NCBI RefSeq assembly: GCF_022539505.1
Contig: NC_061510.1
Coordinates: 97,852,292 to 97,916,291 of the forward strand
Source of the DNA: Lolium rigidum
Lineage: Eukaryota > Streptophyta > Magnoliopsida > Poales > Poaceae
Length of the DNA: 64,000 nucleotides
Direction of reading: 5' to 3'
Of the stretch, positions 31,763-42,993 are shown in pieces. The notes beneath the pieces were generated by a model. That model saw only the letters and a program-made list of their open reading frames with translations, searched no databases and was not told the DNA's origin. Both the position numbers and the translations under genes were made by a program. How positions within the stretch are numbered: the first letter of the stretch is position 1; each line of letters begins with the position of its first letter.

Positions 31763-34700
31763 TGCCACCACGCACGCGACTTACGCGCCACAGCACTCCA
31801 GAATCCGCAATGGCCGCCGAAGATCTTGGTCGGGAGAGATCTAAAATCTCCAACCAAGACCTCAACACTGATGAAGAAGCTTGGCCTGATGAAGAAAGAT
31901 GACGCCATCCGCTTTCCCGGCGAAGAAAGCTACCCCAACCCTCCAATGGAGTATCGGGTTAGTTTCGTTGATCACCTCATCCGCGGCCTTTCTGCCCCTA
32001 TTCACGATTTCCTCCGCGGCCTTCTCTTTGTTTATGGGATTCAACTACACCAGTTGACCCCCAATTCTATCCTCCATATTTCCATTTTCATCACGCTATG
32101 CGAATGTTTCCTTGGCGTCCCTCCCAATTGGGCTCTTTGGAAACGCATTTTCCTTCTTCGCCGCAATGCCTCTCGCAACGCCTCTTATAACATAGGCGGC
32201 GTTGTTATTTGTGTCCGAACTGACGTTGAATACTTCGACGTCAAATTTCCCGATTCTGTTCAAGGGTGGCGCAAAAAGTGGCTCTACATTCACGAAGAAA
32301 GTGCCAACTCGTGGAGCACAACATAATCCCCTTCGATGGAAATGCCAAAATTCAACGCCGCCGCTCCTGGGATGCTGAAGCTTCCGAAGAAGAGAAAAAG
32401 GCGACAGAAGCACTTATGTCTCGTATTCGTCAGCTTCAAAATACTCGAGGCAAAGAGCTTTCTGGTGTTCAAATCACTTGCCTACTTTCTTAGAATTAGA
32501 GTGCAGCCTCTTCGGGCTCGCAAAAATCCCCTTTGGACATATGCTTGGTGGAAACGACGCCAATAGGCTCTCCGGTGATCTTTACGCAAAGGACTTGGAG
32601 AAGCTGATTCGAAGAATTTCTCGTTTAAACAAGAAAGATTCTGTTCCTTCCTCTTGCCGCGTGGAACCATACAGCTCCACCAATCCTCTCCCCGAGGTAT
32701 TTTGTCTTCTCGAATTTTTATCTTGTTCCAAATGTTCCCTGCATCTCACTGTATTGATATCTCGCTAATGTTTCCTTTGTCGCTATTTTTTGCAGAACCA
32801 TCCTACTATGGCTTCTCTTCCTCCCCTTCCTGAGGATGGAGAAGTCGAAGAACAAGCTATCGTTGCTGGAAGACAATCAAGGTTCTTCTCTTCGGGAAAG
32901 TGAAGTCGCGGGTTCTCACAAATCTGCGGCTTCCTATGAAAAGGAAGTTGAATGCGAAGCCAGCGAATCGACGCAATCCCTTCCTCCTGCTGTTTCCCCA
33001 AAGAACAAAAGGAAAAGGGAGGACGCCGAAACTTCCGGCACCTCCAAACCCGAAGAAACTGATCCTTCGTCGCAGAAGACAACTTATGATCCGTATCTCG
33101 GGACCCTCATCAGTTCGTAAGTTCTTTTTCTATCTCTTTTTTTTTATTTGAACATTCGTGTCTATCTTGCTGGTTATATTGTCGACATTTTACTTGTAGT
33201 GATGAGGAAGAAGAGGTACCAACCGCTGATGTGGCTGCTCGAACGAGTACGTCACATACATTAGTCGCCTCGGAGACGCCAGTTGAAGGAGAAGAAACTT
33301 CGCCTTCTCGACGAACGTCGACACTGCTACTCCTCCTTCAAGCCCCCGAGCCCCTTTATCGAAAAGGGCGAGGACGGAGATCATCCCGGAGCCTACTCTC
33401 CAATTGAGTAGCTCCTCTAACCCTCTCTTGGAGGATGTGAGTTCTTAACTTTCTTGTCATTGTTTATGTCTTCTTTGTTGATTCCTATGTACCATTATAT
33501 TTTTCTCATACCGCCATTTCTTTCTATCCCCCTTTTTTTTAACGGCCTTTGATAAAGGATCTTCTTCGCATCGGTACCCAATTTGTCGGGTACCGTGAAT
33601 ATGCTAGTAAAGTTGAAGGTAATGCTTTACTCCTTTTGCTTCTTTTCTTTTGCTCCTTTGTTGTCGAGATTTTTAACTATATTTATCTTCCTTGGTAGAA
33701 AAAGCTGGCGGAAGCCAATGAACGCGCCAACACACTTGCTCAACAATTAGAGCAAAGTGAAAAGGCTCGCGAAAAGGCTGAATTGGATGCTACGAAGCTA
33801 GAGCGAGAAGGCGACAAGGCCAAGGCTGATCTTTGCTGGTGTCGAAGATCTTAGAAAAAGACTTCACTGCTTGCTGAAACTTCACTGAGCGATCACATAG
33901 CTGCCCAATCTGCTCGCGAAGAGGCGATCCTTAAGCGCTTAAGAACACAAAGTCGCCGCTTCGTCGGTAAATACCACTTATTATTTTTTGTGTTTCCCTC
34001 TCTGCACTCATTTGTTGCTCAATAAGTTTCTTTCTTGACAGCTAGAACAGCTCAAGAGTTTCAACTTGACGAACCCGTCAATGATCCTCTTCTTGATGCC
34101 CTTTCGTTCCTCGAGGTTCATGGATCGAGAGGCACGCGAAGGCATTGATCGAGCTAAAGCGGGGTTGTCGCGGCTTTTTCCTTACTTTTCCCAAAGAAAG
34201 AGGAACCCGCAACCTTCCTTGGTCTTGCCCGGTGCTTTAACCCTCCCGAAGATCTTGGATCGAAGATGCGCCAAGAAAACACTGAAGGTTCGTTGTCGAA
34301 AGCACTTGTTGCCACTGGTTCGTCGACAGCCAACAAACTATTGATTGGATGAAGGTTGGCGACACCAATCAAATAGAGCGATCAAAGTGGAGGTCGGCGA
34401 TTAAGGCGGCCAAACCCAATACGAAGAAAATCTTGGCATATCTCGGGATCAAGCCGGCTTCTACTCCTAGCTCTTCAAGGCCGGAGGTCTAGTTTTTGCT
34501 TTCTTTATTTCCTTTGCTTGTTGTCGCCATTTTAGTCTTGGCGACAAATTCCCTGCCGATCCCTTAGGAGAACTTCTTTTGTAATGGCCATGTAAATTTT
34601 CTGCAATCAATGAAATTCCTTTTGGTTCTATCTTTGATTCGGAGATTTTCTTTTCCGATTGATATTTGATAATTATTCGACGAATCCTTCTTCTCCTGAT

Positions 34701-35643
34701 GCTGCCCCCGCGTCTTCCTTGTCGAAGAAAGTAAAAGCCGATGACAATTTTCTTGAAGGTTCTTCCGGCACACCCTTGTCGGAAGATTTACAAGAACTTC
34801 GACAACGACTTCGGTCCACGAAGAAACAAACTACGGCAATGATGGAACAATCTCGGAAAGCATACGAACAGGAACAACTTGCTCGTCGACAAGCCGAAGA
34901 GGCTATGGCTGCTAAGGAAGGCTGCTGTATTGGAAGCAAAAGGAGCTAGTGACCAGTGAAAATAGTATGCTCGAGCTGATGATGGAAGCTAGCTCGGATA
35001 TCTTTGGGTATGTGTCTCAACTTTTCCAATGCCTTTTCTTTATTTTGCTTTGTCTTGTCTTCAAAGTTTATTGCCTTTTTGTCTTAATAGGCTCGGTTAT
35101 TGATCTTTGCGGCCGAAGATGCGAGAGTGAATGAGAGAACAACTCTTCTTGTCAACCTTTCTCTAAATCATGGCTGTTTATTTTGGGCCACTCCCGAACG
35201 AACTCGGCAGATTGTCGGGTTTCAAGATCGTGCACCGCCAAGTACGCGAATATCTTGACTTCTGCACCAAGACCCTATCTATGGTCTATAACTCTATGTT
35301 TCCTCGGAATATTCAGCCGAAAACTCTTCCCGAGTTAATGGAGAAATTTAAAGATGCTCATAGGGTCCATAACTTTGTCAGAGCTCAATTGGTGGCTGGC
35401 GCCAGATTTGCCCTTATCATGCTTCAGATCTGTCACTCGAAGCTTGATCTAAACCAAGTTGTTGAGAAGGTGCACGAGAAAGTACGGCGCCGAAGAGTTG
35501 GTATCGACCGCATCAACACGAAGGTTTCACCTGTAGCCGAGGAAATGATTGAAGACCTTCTTCGGATGGATGCCGACTTTTTGCGGATGGTCATTATGCT
35601 GATTTTCTTGGCGCTGCTCCTGAAGAAAACGAGTTACTCTTGA
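31763..35643 (+). pseudogene. Tat antisense gene: 'putative gypsy type transposon' domain plus coiled coil, broken
   Basis: This plus-strand gene lies between pol and the 3' LTR of the minus-strand element. From about 31830 to 32300 it encodes YRVSFVDHLIRGLSAPIHDF, LHQLTPNSILHISIFITLCE and WALWKRIF, which match the family Pfam calls 'Putative gypsy type transposon' (PF04195). Then come RRRSWDAEASEEE, a possible exon ending at CCCGAG before a GTATTTTG...TTTTTTGCAG intron (32697-32794), a Lys/Ser/Glu-rich region, a donor at about 33118 with acceptor near 33200, and a coiled coil at about 33710-33840 (ERANTLAQQLEQSEKAREKA). The end is at about 35640. Several frameshifts and stops break it. Function is unknown; such antisense ORFs are known in Tat elements. 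Confidence 0.6.
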
Positions 35644-36183
35644 TGATATATTGAATCGGAACTGATTATTTTCCTTACGTAAATAATTCTCCTTTGTAAA
35701 TCATGATTATGATTCTATTGTGAAGCAAACAGCATATGTCTATATTTGTCTAGCCCCCGAGTATTTTCGGTGGCTATTCGCTGTATTTGTATAATGCGAG
35801 GTTTTTAAACCAAGGCAAGATAATATACACTTGTGTACTATTTTTGTTGGTGCAAGCCCCGAGTCTTTTATTGATCACTATTTTGTCTATATCTCTTTTT
35901 CTTTTGGCGAGGTATTTTTACCAAGGCAAGATGCTTCTTTTGCGTTTGTCGACACTGTGTTTATATATATATATTGTATCATGTAGGGGAGAACCCCTGA
36001 TCTTGTCGGGAAGAAGATATATAATTCCACTATCTTTATTATATTGCAGCACCGCGAGCCCGCCTCATTAAAAACCTTCTCCGGCCCCACTCGGTGCCCC
36101 GAAAAAGGAAAAGAGTGCGTCTGAAAACTCGCGGGCGTTTCGGTACATTGTAGCTTTACAAAGGAGGACTATATTTTCGACAT

Positions 36184-37328
36184 CTAGGCGTAAAAACGCA
36201 CGAGCTGTGCCACGTTCCGGGGATTTGGCTCGTCAATCCCTGTCTTCTTGTCTTTGATTCTGTATGCTCCTCCTTCTATTACTTCTGTGACGATGTATGG
36301 ACCTAGCCACGGTGACTCGAGTTTTTCATGGCTTTTTTGATTGAGTCGTAAAACCAGGTCACCAACTTGGAAAGATCTTGGCCGCAATCGTCGACTGTGA
36401 TAGTTTTTCAGGTCTTGCTGATATTTGGCGACTCGTGACAGGACCTCGTCTCGAGCTTCATCGAGTGCGTCGACATCATCCTCCAAAGCTTTTCTCGAAG
36501 TTTCTTCGTCATATTCTGCGACTCGTGGAGAATCGTGCTCTATTTCTATCGGCAAGACTGCTTCGGCTCCGTGGACCAAAAAGAACGGCGTTTCCTGCGT
36601 CGCTGTATTTGGTGTTGTTCGAATACTCCACAAAACACTTGGTAGCTCCTGCGGCCAAGTATGCCTAGCTTTTTCCAAAGGTCCTAGCGGGCGCTTCTTG
36701 ATGCCATTGCGAGATGATGCCATTGGCCTTCTCGACTTGGCCGTTGGTCTGTGGATGTGCGACAGACGCAAAACTTAGTTTTATGCCCACCTCTTCACAA
36801 TATGCTTTGAACTCCTTGGAAGTGAAGTTACTGCCGTTATACGTGACGATGCTTGTGAGGAACTCCAAAGCGAAAAACAATGCTCTTCACAAACTTTATT
36901 GCGGATGCTTGCATCCGGTGAATTTATTGGCTTCGCCTCTATCCACTTGGTAAATTTGTCGACGGCCACCAGCAAGTATTCATATCCTCCTGGCGAAGCT
37001 TTGTGCAATTTACCCACCATGTCGAGACCCCATTGAGCAAAGGGCCAAGACAGTGGGATTGGCATAAGTTCCGCTGCTGGTGAGTGAGGTCTTGCCGCAA
37101 ATCTTTGACACGCGTCGCAAGTGCGCACTATTTCCTTTGCATCCTCGATTGCTTGTGAGCCAATAAAATCCTGCTCACGAAAACCTTAGCCGCGATAGCT
37201 CTGCTACTCGCGTGGTGCCCACATATTCCTTCATGCACGTCCTTTAGGATGATCCTTCCTTCTTCGGGTGTAACACACCGTTGTAGCACACCGAGATCTT
37301 TGCGTTTGTATAGCTCCCCTTTTACCAC
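36184..37328 (-). pseudogene. Tat integrase region, frameshifted, catalytic Asp replaced
   Basis: Minus-strand fragments: the zinc-finger His part (CGHHASSRAIAAKVF, near 37200) and the Cys part (RTCDACQRFAARPHS, near 37110). The catalytic core has its first Asp in WGLDMVGKL (codon 37021-37023). The second position is TYNGSNFTS, where TAT at 36839-36841 replaces the expected Asp. Glu in NGQVEKANG is at 36731-36733. The spacing of 35 residues is preserved, so the family is DD35E with Asp to Tyr. The C-terminal part (36771-36184) has LPSVLWSIRTTPNTATQETP, HSRRLRPRSFQVGDLVLRL and SPWLGPYIVTEVI. Frames change near 37128, 36880 and 36770. It cannot make an active integrase. Confidence 0.8.
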
Positions 37329-37443
37329 GGTAAAAGCTTTTGATCGCCTAATTATTCGCCTTGCTTAGTTGGATCGTCGGGTATGGTTTTCCTTAGGATA
37401 TATGATATATAAGCTTGCATCCATGGAATTTGCACCATCATGA

Positions 37444-38708
37444 CTAGCTCTTGCTCTTCTTCTTCTTCTGCTGTGTCTTTGGCGATACTCGAGGGTTTCT
37501 CTTTTTCTCCTTCTTTGTTTTTGCTGGCTTTGTTGATCTCTCGCTAATCTCTTCCCAGAACACACCTGGAGGAATCGCGAGGCATTGTGACCCGATGTTT
37601 GCGAGAACGTCGGCTTCATCGTTGCTCATCCTGCTGATGTGGTTTACCTCACAACCATCGAATAACTTCTCCAGCTCATTGTACACCTCTTTGTATGCTA
37701 TCATACTTTCATTGAGCTGCATCGCATTGGTTCATGACTTGCTTGTGCTACCAAGCTGTGAGTCGCCGAAAATTTTCAGTCGGGTTGCACCGCAAGCTTT
37801 CGCCATCTTCATCCCGTGTATGAGAGCTTCATATTCTGCTTCATTGTTAGATGTGTTTGGGAACGTCATCCGCAGAACATACTTCAACTTGTCGCCTTCA
37901 GGTGATACTAATATCACGCCTGCTCCAGCACCTTCCAATCTTTTGGACCCGTCGAAGTTCATGGTCCAAGTTCTCGATAAATCTGGAGGTCCCGTGTTTT
38001 GCAGCTCCATCCACTCTGCAATGAAATGCGGTAAGACCTGCGATTTTATTGCTTTTCTTTTTCATACGTGATGTCCCGAGGGAAAGTTCTATTCCCCAAA
38101 GGGAGACACGACCCGTAACTTACGGGTTGTTTAGTATATTTGATAAGGGAGCCTCGTTGACCACTATTATCGGGTGTGCCGAAAAATAGTGTCGCAATTT
38201 TCTTCTTGTCGTGAATACTCCATATGCTAGCTTTTGATATTGCGGGTACCGCTGTTTTGACGGCGACGATTGCGCCGATGAAATATGCTGGCCTTTGAAC
38301 TCCATGAAGCTTGCCTTCTTCTTCCCTTTCGACTACTAGGGCCGTGCTTGACCACCGAGGCGTAGGCTGCAATATACAAGAGGAGAGGTTCTTTCTCTTT
38401 TGGCGCCACCAATATCGGTGGTGTCGAGATTGCTCGCTTGAGATTCTCGAAAGCTCTGTCACGCTTCCTCGTTCCATTGAAATTTTTCCCCTTGCTTGAT
38501 CAATGCATAGAACGGCGGCGCTTTTTCTCCTAGCCTGGCGACGAATGCTGCTTAAAGCTGCGACTCGCCCGTTAGGCTGTTGTATTTCTTTCAACTTTGT
38601 TGGCTTTCTCATAGTAACGATGGCCTGTATTTTTTCGGGATTAGCTTCAATCCCCCTTGCGATACTAAGAACCCGAGAAGTTCTCCAGCGGGAACTCCGA
38701 AAGAGCAC
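37444..38708 (-). pseudogene. Tat RNase H region (two RNase H domains), frameshifted
   Basis: Reading down the minus strand: a Gypsy RNase H-like segment (38700-38120) with RGIEANPEKIQAIV, then VFTTRRKLRHYFSAHP. A second, archaeal-type RNase H at 38010-37444 has its Asp in WTMNFDGSKRLEGAGAG, its Glu in NNEAEYEALIHGM, GDSQL, and the final Asp in SNDEADVLANIGS. A duplicate RNase H is characteristic of the Tat/Ogre lineage. Frames change at least three times within the region. A Lys-rich linker (KTKKEKKRNPRVSPK) follows and leads into integrase. Confidence 0.7.
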
Positions 38709-39432
38709 TTTGTCGGGTTCAGCTTGAGACAGAACTTGTCGAGGTTGTCGAAGGTTTCCTTCAAATCTTCGATCAAAGTCGATCCTTTCTTGGATGTTAT
38801 TACGACATCATCGATGTAAACTTGTACATTTTTTCCAATCTGTGTTGCTAGGCACTTCTGCATCATCCGCTGATATGTTGCTCCCGCGTTTTTCAGACCA
38901 AAGGGCATTGTTTTGTAGCAAAACACGCCATAAGGTGTGATGAACGCTGTCTTGGCTTCATCTTCTTCTTTTAGTCTGATCTGGTTATAACCAGAATATG
39001 CGTCCAAGAAGGAAAGACGTTCGCATCCTGCCGTGGAGTCGATGATTTGATCGATCCTTGGGAGGGGAAAGTGATCCTTAGGACAATGTTTATTGAGACA
39101 CGTGAAGTCGACGCACATGCGAAGGACTATTGTGTGTTTCTTCGGCACCATCATCGGGTTAGCTACCCATGTGGCTTCGTCGATATTTCTACGATGAAAC
39201 CAGCATCTTTGAGTCGATCTATTTCAGATAACATGGCTTTGCGACTAGGCTCCGAAAAACGCCGCAAAGGTTGCTTTACTTGGTCTTGCGAGAGGATCCA
39301 AATTGAGGTGGTGCTCGGCAAGTTCCACAGGTACTCCTGGCATGTCGGCTGGACACCATGCGAAGATTTTCCAGTGCTCACGGAGGAACTCGACGAGCGC
39401 GCTTTCCTATGCGACATCCATGTTTGCGGCAA
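38609..39432 (-). pseudogene. Tat reverse transcriptase, partial frames
   Basis: The minus-strand frame 39154-38609 holds RT motifs LRMCVDFTCLNKHCPKDHFP, LSFLDAYSGYNQIRLKEED, MPFGLKNAGATYQRMM and the active site YIDDVVITS (codons near 38804-38818). A preceding frame, 39432-39163, holds RRFSEPSRKAMLSEIDRLKD and FIVEIS, separated by a frameshift near 39160. The catalytic Asp pair is intact, but the frame breaks again after LLGFLVSQGGL. Confidence 0.8.
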
Positions 39433-40142
39433 TGGACGTCGTTTTCTTTGGATCTGTCGGGTGGATCTGTACCTCCTTTGAATCCTTGGCTGTGTTGAAA
39501 GTTGGCTCCTTAGAAGATCTTCCTACTTCTGGCAGCACGTCATAATCAGTGAACCGTGGCGCCGCATACTCTGCTTGCATCCCGAAAGTTTCTGATAGTC
39601 GATGAAAATCCTTGTCGCACTTATCAGATAACGCGAAACTTCCTTTGATTGTGATAGGTCCGTTAGGCCCAGGCAACCTCCACAACAGATATGTATAATG
39701 CGGCACTGCCATGAACCTGGCGTACGCTGGTCGTCCCAACAAAGCGTGATATTGTGACGGGAAATCGACAACTTCGAACTCCAGATTCTCTATCCTGTAG
39801 TTTTCTCGGGTTCCAAACTGAACGTCGAGGTTGATCTTGCCCAATGGGTAACTTGGCTTCTCTGGTGTGATCCCATGGAAACGTGTTTCAGTTGGTTTCA
39901 GATTTGCTAGAGATATGTTCATCTTCCTCAATGTATCTGCATACATGAGGTTTAAGCTGCTTGCCGCCATCTATGAAAACTCTCGACACGTCAAATCCGG
40001 CAATTCTTGCGGGTAAGATAAGTGCTGATTGTCCTGGTCGCGGAACTTGCTGCGGATGGTCTGCGATTGTGAAGCCGATGTCCTGCCCGACCAATTTAAG
40101 TACTCGGCTTGTTGGTGGGGGCATCTTCTCTGCCATGAACAC
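39407..40142 (-). pseudogene. Tat aspartic protease region
   Basis: A minus-strand frame around 40142-39888 contains ALILPARIAGFDVSRVFIDGG, with the D-G-G version of the retropepsin active site. The following frame (39970-39407) has MYADTLRKMNISLANLKPTE, YHALLGRPAYARFMAVPHYT and a spacer to RT. A one-base shift near 39930 separates the two. Confidence 0.65.
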
Positions 40143-40335
40143 TTGTCGCGAAATTACCTTCTGCGCCTGTTTGATGGCCTAGCCTTCGAATCATCGAAAC
40201 CGCACCATTAGAGTTGGGGTCAACATATGGAGGTGGGTGTGGTGCTGCCGCTATTCCGAGCTGGTGTCGATTTTCTTCGGTAATTGCGGGAGGGGAGGAA
40301 GGTGGATTTCGCTCCTTTGCTCCCGAGGATTTCTG

Positions 40336-42515
40336 TTATTTGCTTGGGCATTTGCGATTCCTGCGGCTCGCAGCATTGCTGAAAATTGCGGCAGTCTTTA
40401 CGGAGATGTCTGATTGTCTCTTTCCATTGTTGTCGAGATAAAAGTGCATTTGGCACGGACCGTTCATCATCTCTTCGGGAGATACATAAGGTCTTTGAAT
40501 CCTTGGTCCACTATTTTGCCTGTTGCCGCGAAAATCACCTCTATTGTCGCCTTGTTGCTCATTACTCCTTTGATAATCATCTCGACTGTTTCCTCCAGGA
40601 TTTCCTCGAAAGCCAGCCGATATATGGCCGGGAGCATCGTTATTGTAGAACTGGCGAGAAAATCGCCTTCTATTTTGATAATTTCGACCACGATCTTCCT
40701 CTGGCGACCTGTGTCGCTTGTTGTATATTGCGTCTTCTCCATCTGCCCATTTATTGGCTATCTCCATGAGTGCTGATATGGTCTTAGGGTTAGTTCTCCC
40801 TAAGTCCTCGACAAAATCACCTCGGCGAATTCCTGCCACGAACGCATCTATTGCCCTTTCGTCAGATATATCTTCTGCCGAATTTTTTATGATATTCCAC
40901 CGTTGTATGTATTTCCTCATCGACTCGTCGTGTTTTTGTCGACACGCTCTCAACTCCTCCAATGACGCAGGTTTTTTGCGGGTGGATCGGAAGTTTTTCA
41001 CGAAGATATCCTCAAAGGTCTCCCGAGCTGTCGATGGAACTTGGGGGAGTTTCTTTATCCAAGATCTCGCGGCACCGCTCGGATGAACTTGGATACTTTG
41101 CATAGCTGTTGCTCTGGTTCCTCCTACCAGCTTCACCATCTCGAGATAATCCACGAGCCAATCCTCGGGATCTTGCCGGCCGTCGAATTTCTTGAAATTT
41201 TCGGGTAGCTTGAACCCTTTTGGGACTCGAGTTTTTCGAACTCTTCTCGTAAAACACGGGAGCCCACACATATCTTCGTCGGCAACTTCGGTGAGTGCGA
41301 CGCTCCCTTCTTTCTTGTCGTGCTCTGTCCACCCTTACTTGGACTGCTGTGTCTCGAGCTCCACTTGTTCTTGGGGGTCTTGAGCTGCTGTATTTGGTCG
41401 TGGACTATTTTGCACGGGATTTTCTTCGGGAGGCGTTGTTGCGAACGCTGTTCCCATAACTCCTACTCCAGCCATCGCCATATTGAACAATGGTTCTCTC
41501 GGGTCCCCGGGAGGTGGTGCGGACGCGAGGATGTATGCTGTGTTGCCATGTAACACTGCTTTGGTGTTTTTGGGATGATATTTCCCCTTTCATCGATCGT
41601 CATGAAGGACATGTCGAGATTTTGGATTAGGTTTCCCCTTTCTCCTTCGGGTATATTTTGTAGCCGAGATCTTGCTCTCCTTCGAGCCTCTCTGTGACTA
41701 TCTCCCGATGTTCTCGAAAGGCGACTTAGCTCTGCTCGGCGTCTGCTTGATGCGAAGGCTGCTTCTTTCCTCCTGTTCGGGGATCTTTGTCTGTTTTTCC
41801 AACTCTCTGCTTACTCGAGCAAGTCTATATTGATATGCTTGAAGTTCTTGTACGGTAGCGGTGGTGGTCATAGGTTACGAGCCATCCATGGCTTTCGCAG
41901 CCCTGTCCCACGCTTCTTGCGGGAGCTGTACTCTTGCGCGAGTTGAGGATCCGGCATATTTAGTGCCCAAGCCATGTCGAAGATCAGCGGGATCAACGTA
42001 TGGGTTTCCCAATTCGTCGAAAGCCTCTGATGTTTGCGGCTCGATGTGCCTGCCCCTTCTACCGCATAGATCCGATGATATTTTGCGCATTGATTTTTTT
42101 CAGGATTGGTGACACCATCATATAGAGTGGTGAAGACCTTTCCGATGGCGACGGACTTGTCGATGAAGTTGAAGTTGTCGATCTTTGTCGGAGTCGGCTG
42201 CTTATAAAGGAGTCCGCGAGACGACTCGAAGGATGTGTTGCTGAAGATCTTGGCGAGCTTTCCGCTTGCCTTGTTGTCGACGAAGTATGGCGACGAAAAC
42301 TCCTCGTCACTCGACGAAAAGTTGGAGTCGACCGCTGAAAATTCCGACGAGATCGGAACTTCGAGACGGTAGGATCCTTCCTTATTGACGCCAAATCGGA
42401 ATTCTCCGAACGCCATGATGATGGGCTCCTCCAGATAGGCACATGCATCCATACGGGAGGGCGGGTGAGGAATAAAATTGAATAGATCGGTTTTTCCCTT
42501 GTTACCTCGATCCAT
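40336..42515 (-). pseudogene. Tat gag, interrupted
   Basis: Two parts are visible. The upstream frame, 42515-41868, starts MDRGNKGKTDLFNFIPHP and is acidic and Ser-rich (NFSSSDEEFSSPYFVDNKAS). The main gag core, 41271-40336, has NFKKFDGRQDPEDWLVDYLE, ARSWIKKLP, FEDIFVKNFRSTRKKPASLE and MRKYIQRWNIIKNSAEDIS, then an Arg/Asn/Gly-rich nucleic-acid binding tail. No standard CX2CX4HX4C knuckle is seen. The stretch 41867-41272 between them has only short open frames, including Pro/Gln-rich sequence, so there are frameshifts or a lost exon. Confidence 0.7.
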
Positions 42516-42590
42516 CGCGTTGCTTGCTTTGTTGATGAAGTCGAAGATTTTGAACGTGCCATCGAGATCAGATCCTTGCAGCCTCTAATT

Positions 42591-42606
42591 CCCACAGACG
42601 GCGCCA
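42591..42606 (-). other. Tat element primer binding site
   Basis: On minus this reads TGGCGCCGTCTGTGGG, directly inside the right-hand LTR. It is the common primer-site sequence of grass Tat-lineage elements. Confidence 0.8.
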
Positions 42607-42608
42607 AT

Positions 42609-42993
42609 TGACAAAGGATTAACTTGTCAATGCCTACAGATTGTAGACTAGGGTTTTGCTAGAAGTAGAGGGCAAGTAGATCTCGAAGGTTTGGGCGAAA
42701 AGTACTCGGCGATTATGAAAACTAGGGTTATGTTGACAGTAGATTCGATCCTTTCTTTGTCCCTCGACTCCCCCTTATATAGGAGGTGGAGCCGAGGGTT
42801 TCGTTTTGTACAAGTTACAGAGTCCGGGACGGTTTCTAACTCATCCCGCCAGATTACAAATAACTCTTTCTATTACAATTCTAGCTTTCCTTAATATATC
42901 TTGAACTCTCGAATCTTCTTAGTCTTCGGGTAGTGGGCCTTCAGTAAACTCCGGGTACTATCTTCGGCAGGCCCATTTGGGATGCCTATGTCA
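42609..42993 (-). repeat. Tat element LTR (5' in element sense)
   Basis: 385 bp. I find no difference from 30019-30403. It is followed by the second CCATG duplication and the rest of the chromovirus 3' LTR. Confidence 0.9.

Larger units (their letters stand above)
30019..42993 (-). mobile_element. Tat-lineage Gypsy element, minus strand, coding capacity broken
   Basis: This 12975-bp element is flanked by CCATG (30014-30018, 42994-42998), with 385-bp LTRs that look identical. Its sense strand is minus: primer site by the right LTR (TGGCGCCGTCTGTGGGA), gag 42515-40336, protease, RT, RNase H and integrase down to 36184, an antisense (plus strand) gene 31763-35643, a repeat-bearing 3' UTR, and a polypurine tract CTCGGGGGCTAC by the left LTR. 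The second RNase H domain, the TGGCGCCGTCTGTGGGA primer site and the antisense gene are hallmarks of the grass Tat group (RIRE2/Grande/Cinful-like). Several frameshifts and a catalytic substitution make it non-autonomous. Confidence 0.92.
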
